From NCBI RefSeq assembly GCF_005670685.2, contig NZ_CP062008.1, positions 682,001 through 746,000 on the forward strand: DNA of 64,000 bases. Direction: 5' to 3'. The stretch comes from Mycolicibacterium mucogenicum DSM 44124 (GTDB lineage Bacteria > Actinomycetota > Actinomycetes > Mycobacteriales > Mycobacteriaceae). Position numbers and translations under genes: made by a program. The notes under the pieces were generated by a model. It had not been told where the DNA came from. It worked only from the letters and a program-made list of their open reading frames with translations, and did not search any database. Below are positions 62,270 through 64,000 of the stretch, piece after piece (the first letter of the stretch is position 1; every line of letters begins with the position of its first letter).

Positions 62270-63918
62270 TGCTGAGCTACGACGCGGGCCCCACCGACAC
62301 CCCGATCCTCGAAGAGACCATCGGCGCCAACTTCGAGCGCACCGTCGCGGCCCATCCGGACACTCTCGCGTTGGTCGACCGCGGGCAGGGACTGCGGTAC
62401 ACGTATGCCGAACTCAACGCCGAGGTCGACCTGATCGCCCGCGGCCTGATGGCCCGCGGCATCGAGAAGGGCGACCGCGTCGGCGTCTGGTCGCCGAACT
62501 GTGCGCAGTGGATCGTGACGCAGCTCGCGACGGCCAAGATCGGCGCCATCCTGGTCAACGTGAATCCGGCGTACCGGGTGCACGAACTTGCCTACGCGCT
62601 CAACCAATCCGGGATGCGTCTGCTGATCTCGGCGACGTCGTTCAAGACGTCCGACTACGCGGCGATGATCGACGAGGTGCGGCCGCAGGTCCCGGGCCTG
62701 GGTGACGTCGTCTTCCTGGACGGCGCGGACTGGGATCGGTTGCGTGCCGACAGCGCGACGGTCGGTGCCGACGCCTTGGCGGCCCGGCATGCCGCGCTGT
62801 CCAACACCGACCCGATCAACATCCAATACACTTCGGGCACAACCGGATTCCCGAAAGGTGCGACGCTGTCGCACCGCAACATCCTGAACAACGGCTACTT
62901 CACGACCGAAGGTATCAACCTGCGGGCGGGGGAGCGGTTGTGTGTCCCGGTGCCGTTCTATCACTGCTTCGGCATGGTAATGGGTGTGCTCGGCTGCATG
63001 AGTCATGGTGCGGCCGTGGTGATCCCGGCCCCCGGCTTCGACCCGGCCGCAACGCTCGATGCCATCGAGGCCGAGCAGTGTGCCGGCGTCTACGGCGTGC
63101 CGACGATGTTCATCGCGATGCAGAACCATCCGTCGTTCGGCGGGCGGGACCTGTCGAGCCTGCGCACCGGCATCATGGCCGGCTCGGTATGTCCCGTCGA
63201 GGTGATGAAGCACTGCGTCTCGGACATGCACATGGCCGAGGTGGCCATCGCGTACGGCATGACGGAGACCTCGCCGGTGTCGTGCCAGACGTTGATCGAT
63301 GACGACCTGGACCGACGGACCGCGACCATCGGGCGGGCGCACCCGCACCTGGAGGTCAAGGTCGTCAACCCGGAAACCGGCGAGACGGTCGAGCGCGGCG
63401 AGCCGGGGGAGTTCTGCACCCGCGGCTACTCGGTGATGCTGGGCTACTGGAAGGGTGACGGGAAGGCCACTGCGCACGCGAGGAGCGAATACAACCGAGG
63501 GCCAATCGATTCCGAGGGCTGGATGCACACCGGCGATCTCGCGGTGATGCGGGCCGACGGCTACTGCGCCATTGTCGGACGCATCAAGGACATGGTGATC
63601 CGCGGCGGCGAGAACGTGTACCCGCGCGAGATCGAGGAGTTCTTGTACACCCACCCGGACATCGAGGACGCGCAGGTGATCGGCGTGCCCGACGCCCGCT
63701 ATGGCGAGGAGATCTGCGCATGGCTGCGGATGCGGCCCGGTGCGGCGCCGCTGGACGCCGCCGCCATCCGGGAGTTCACCGCGGATCGGCTGGCGCACTT
63801 CAAGATTCCGCGCTACGTGCACATCGTCGATGAGTTCCCGATGACCATCACCGGCAAGGTCCGCAAGGTCGACATGCGCGCCGAGAGCATCCGCATCTTC
63901 GGTCTCGAGCAGCCTTAG
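62269..63918 (+). CDS. Fatty-acyl-CoA synthetase FadD-type (FadD35-like)
   Basis: A 549-residue AMP-binding ligase. Core motifs are IQYTSGTTGFPKGATLSHRN, YGMTETSPVS, HTGDLAVMRADGYCAIVGRIKDMVIRGGENVYPREIEEFL and the C-terminal MTITGKVRKVDMR with the catalytic Lys. Between GYW and EGWMHTGD the segment GKATAHARSEYNRGPIDS is about nine residues longer than usual, and its DNA (GCGAGGAGCGAAT... near 63478) looks like a short mycobacterial repeat inserted in frame. It is coupled to the previous gene by a TGATG overlap. Together they probably activate two different carboxylates of one pathway. Confidence 0.9.
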   Translation: MLSYDAGPTDTPILEETIGANFERTVAAHPDTLALVDRGQGLRYTYAELNAEVDLIARGLMARGIEKGDRVGVWSPNCAQWIVTQLATAKIGAILVNVNPAYRVHELAYALNQSGMRLLISATSFKTSDYAAMIDEVRPQVPGLGDVVFLDGADWDRLRADSATVGADALAARHAALSNTDPINIQYTSGTTGFPKGATLSHRNILNNGYFTTEGINLRAGERLCVPVPFYHCFGMVMGVLGCMSHGAAVVIPAPGFDPAATLDAIEAEQCAGVYGVPTMFIAMQNHPSFGGRDLSSLRTGIMAGSVCPVEVMKHCVSDMHMAEVAIAYGMTETSPVSCQTLIDDDLDRRTATIGRAHPHLEVKVVNPETGETVERGEPGEFCTRGYSVMLGYWKGDGKATAHARSEYNRGPIDSEGWMHTGDLAVMRADGYCAIVGRIKDMVIRGGENVYPREIEEFLYTHPDIEDAQVIGVPDARYGEEICAWLRMRPGAAPLDAAAIREFTADRLAHFKIPRYVHIVDEFPMTITGKVRKVDMRAESIRIFGLEQP

Positions 63919-63933
63919 CGCGAGGTTCTCCAG

Positions 63934-63995
63934 CCGCGAACGTGCAGCCAGGCCCTGTTCCCGACAATTTTCGCGATCTGGTTGCACATTCGTGG
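63934..63995. terminator. Imperfect hairpin after the FadD gene at the window end
   Basis: CCGCGAACGTGCAGCCAG (63934-63951) pairs with CTGGTTGCACATTCGTGG (63978-63995) at 15 of 18 positions. It starts 16 bases after the FadD stop and resembles the other gene-end hairpins of this window. Confidence 0.5.
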
Positions 63996-64000
63996 CGACG

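Overview
The window is high-GC actinobacterial DNA whose gene order marks it as Mycobacteriaceae, probably an environmental or rapid-growing species. From about 6.3 kb to 53.6 kb the order follows the M. tuberculosis (Mtb) Rv0859-Rv0903c block: fadA, fadB, ercc3/XPB, Rv0862c, Rv0863, moaC2-mog-moaE2, rpfA, moaD2-moaA2, Rv0870c, cspB, Rv0875c-Rv0877, Rv0879c-Rv0882, sepH, serC, Rv0885-fprB, Rv0887c, citA, gltA2, ompA/arfA, prrB-prrA. Locus names are recalled from family knowledge; no search was run. I see no rRNA, tRNA, insertion sequence, prophage or CRISPR array.

Region by region: (1) 0-3.8 kb is an allantoin-catabolism cluster: a hydantoin/allantoin-type racemase convergent with a tightly overlapping operon for a DUF6986 aldolase-fold enzyme, allantoicase and a PuuE-type allantoinase. 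(2) 3.9-6.1 kb holds a lipase-like hydrolase and an old yellow enzyme. (3) 6.3-9.8 kb is the fadA-fadB beta-oxidation operon, ended by a textbook intrinsic terminator. (4) 9.8-20.2 kb is an accessory block between fadB and ercc3 that Mtb lacks. It is rich in flavin/F420 enzymes (three split-barrel FDOR/PPOX proteins, a TetX-like monooxygenase, a luciferase-like protein, a GMC oxidoreductase), and also carries MarR and TetR regulators, a lone UPF0353 VWA protein and an EspC-like ESX protein. (5) 20.2-31 kb holds the XPB helicase pair, the molybdopterin genes on both sides of rpfA, and cspB. The rpfA leader has a ydaO-type cyclic-di-AMP riboswitch and a perfect CRP-type site upstream. (6) 31-47.7 kb is the conserved core with sepH, serC (perfect CRP site upstream), an AurF-type diiron protein next to fprB, two citrate synthases and pdxH. 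(7) 47.8-64 kb holds a DHA2 exporter with its MarR regulator, an FKBP, OmpA/ArfA without arfB-arfC, the PrrAB two-component system (prrA reads with a one-base frameshift), a PLD-family protein, a split chromate transporter, a heterodimeric ABC exporter, and a LuxR-controlled pair of acyl-CoA ligases.

The most unusual signal is not a gene. Five copies of an exactly 61-bp palindromic element (25929-25989, 26011-26071, 36736-36796, 51371-51431, 51453-51513) lie only between genes. They share ends GTTGA.CCTG...CAGGGTCAAC and an inner inverted repeat. Base changes on one arm are partly compensated on the other, suggesting a mobile or RNA-structured repeat family. Other signals worth a look are the prrA homopolymer frameshift, a CTG-start MFS gene coupled to pdxH, a tandem duplication at the XPB start codon, and several long hairpins at gene ends.
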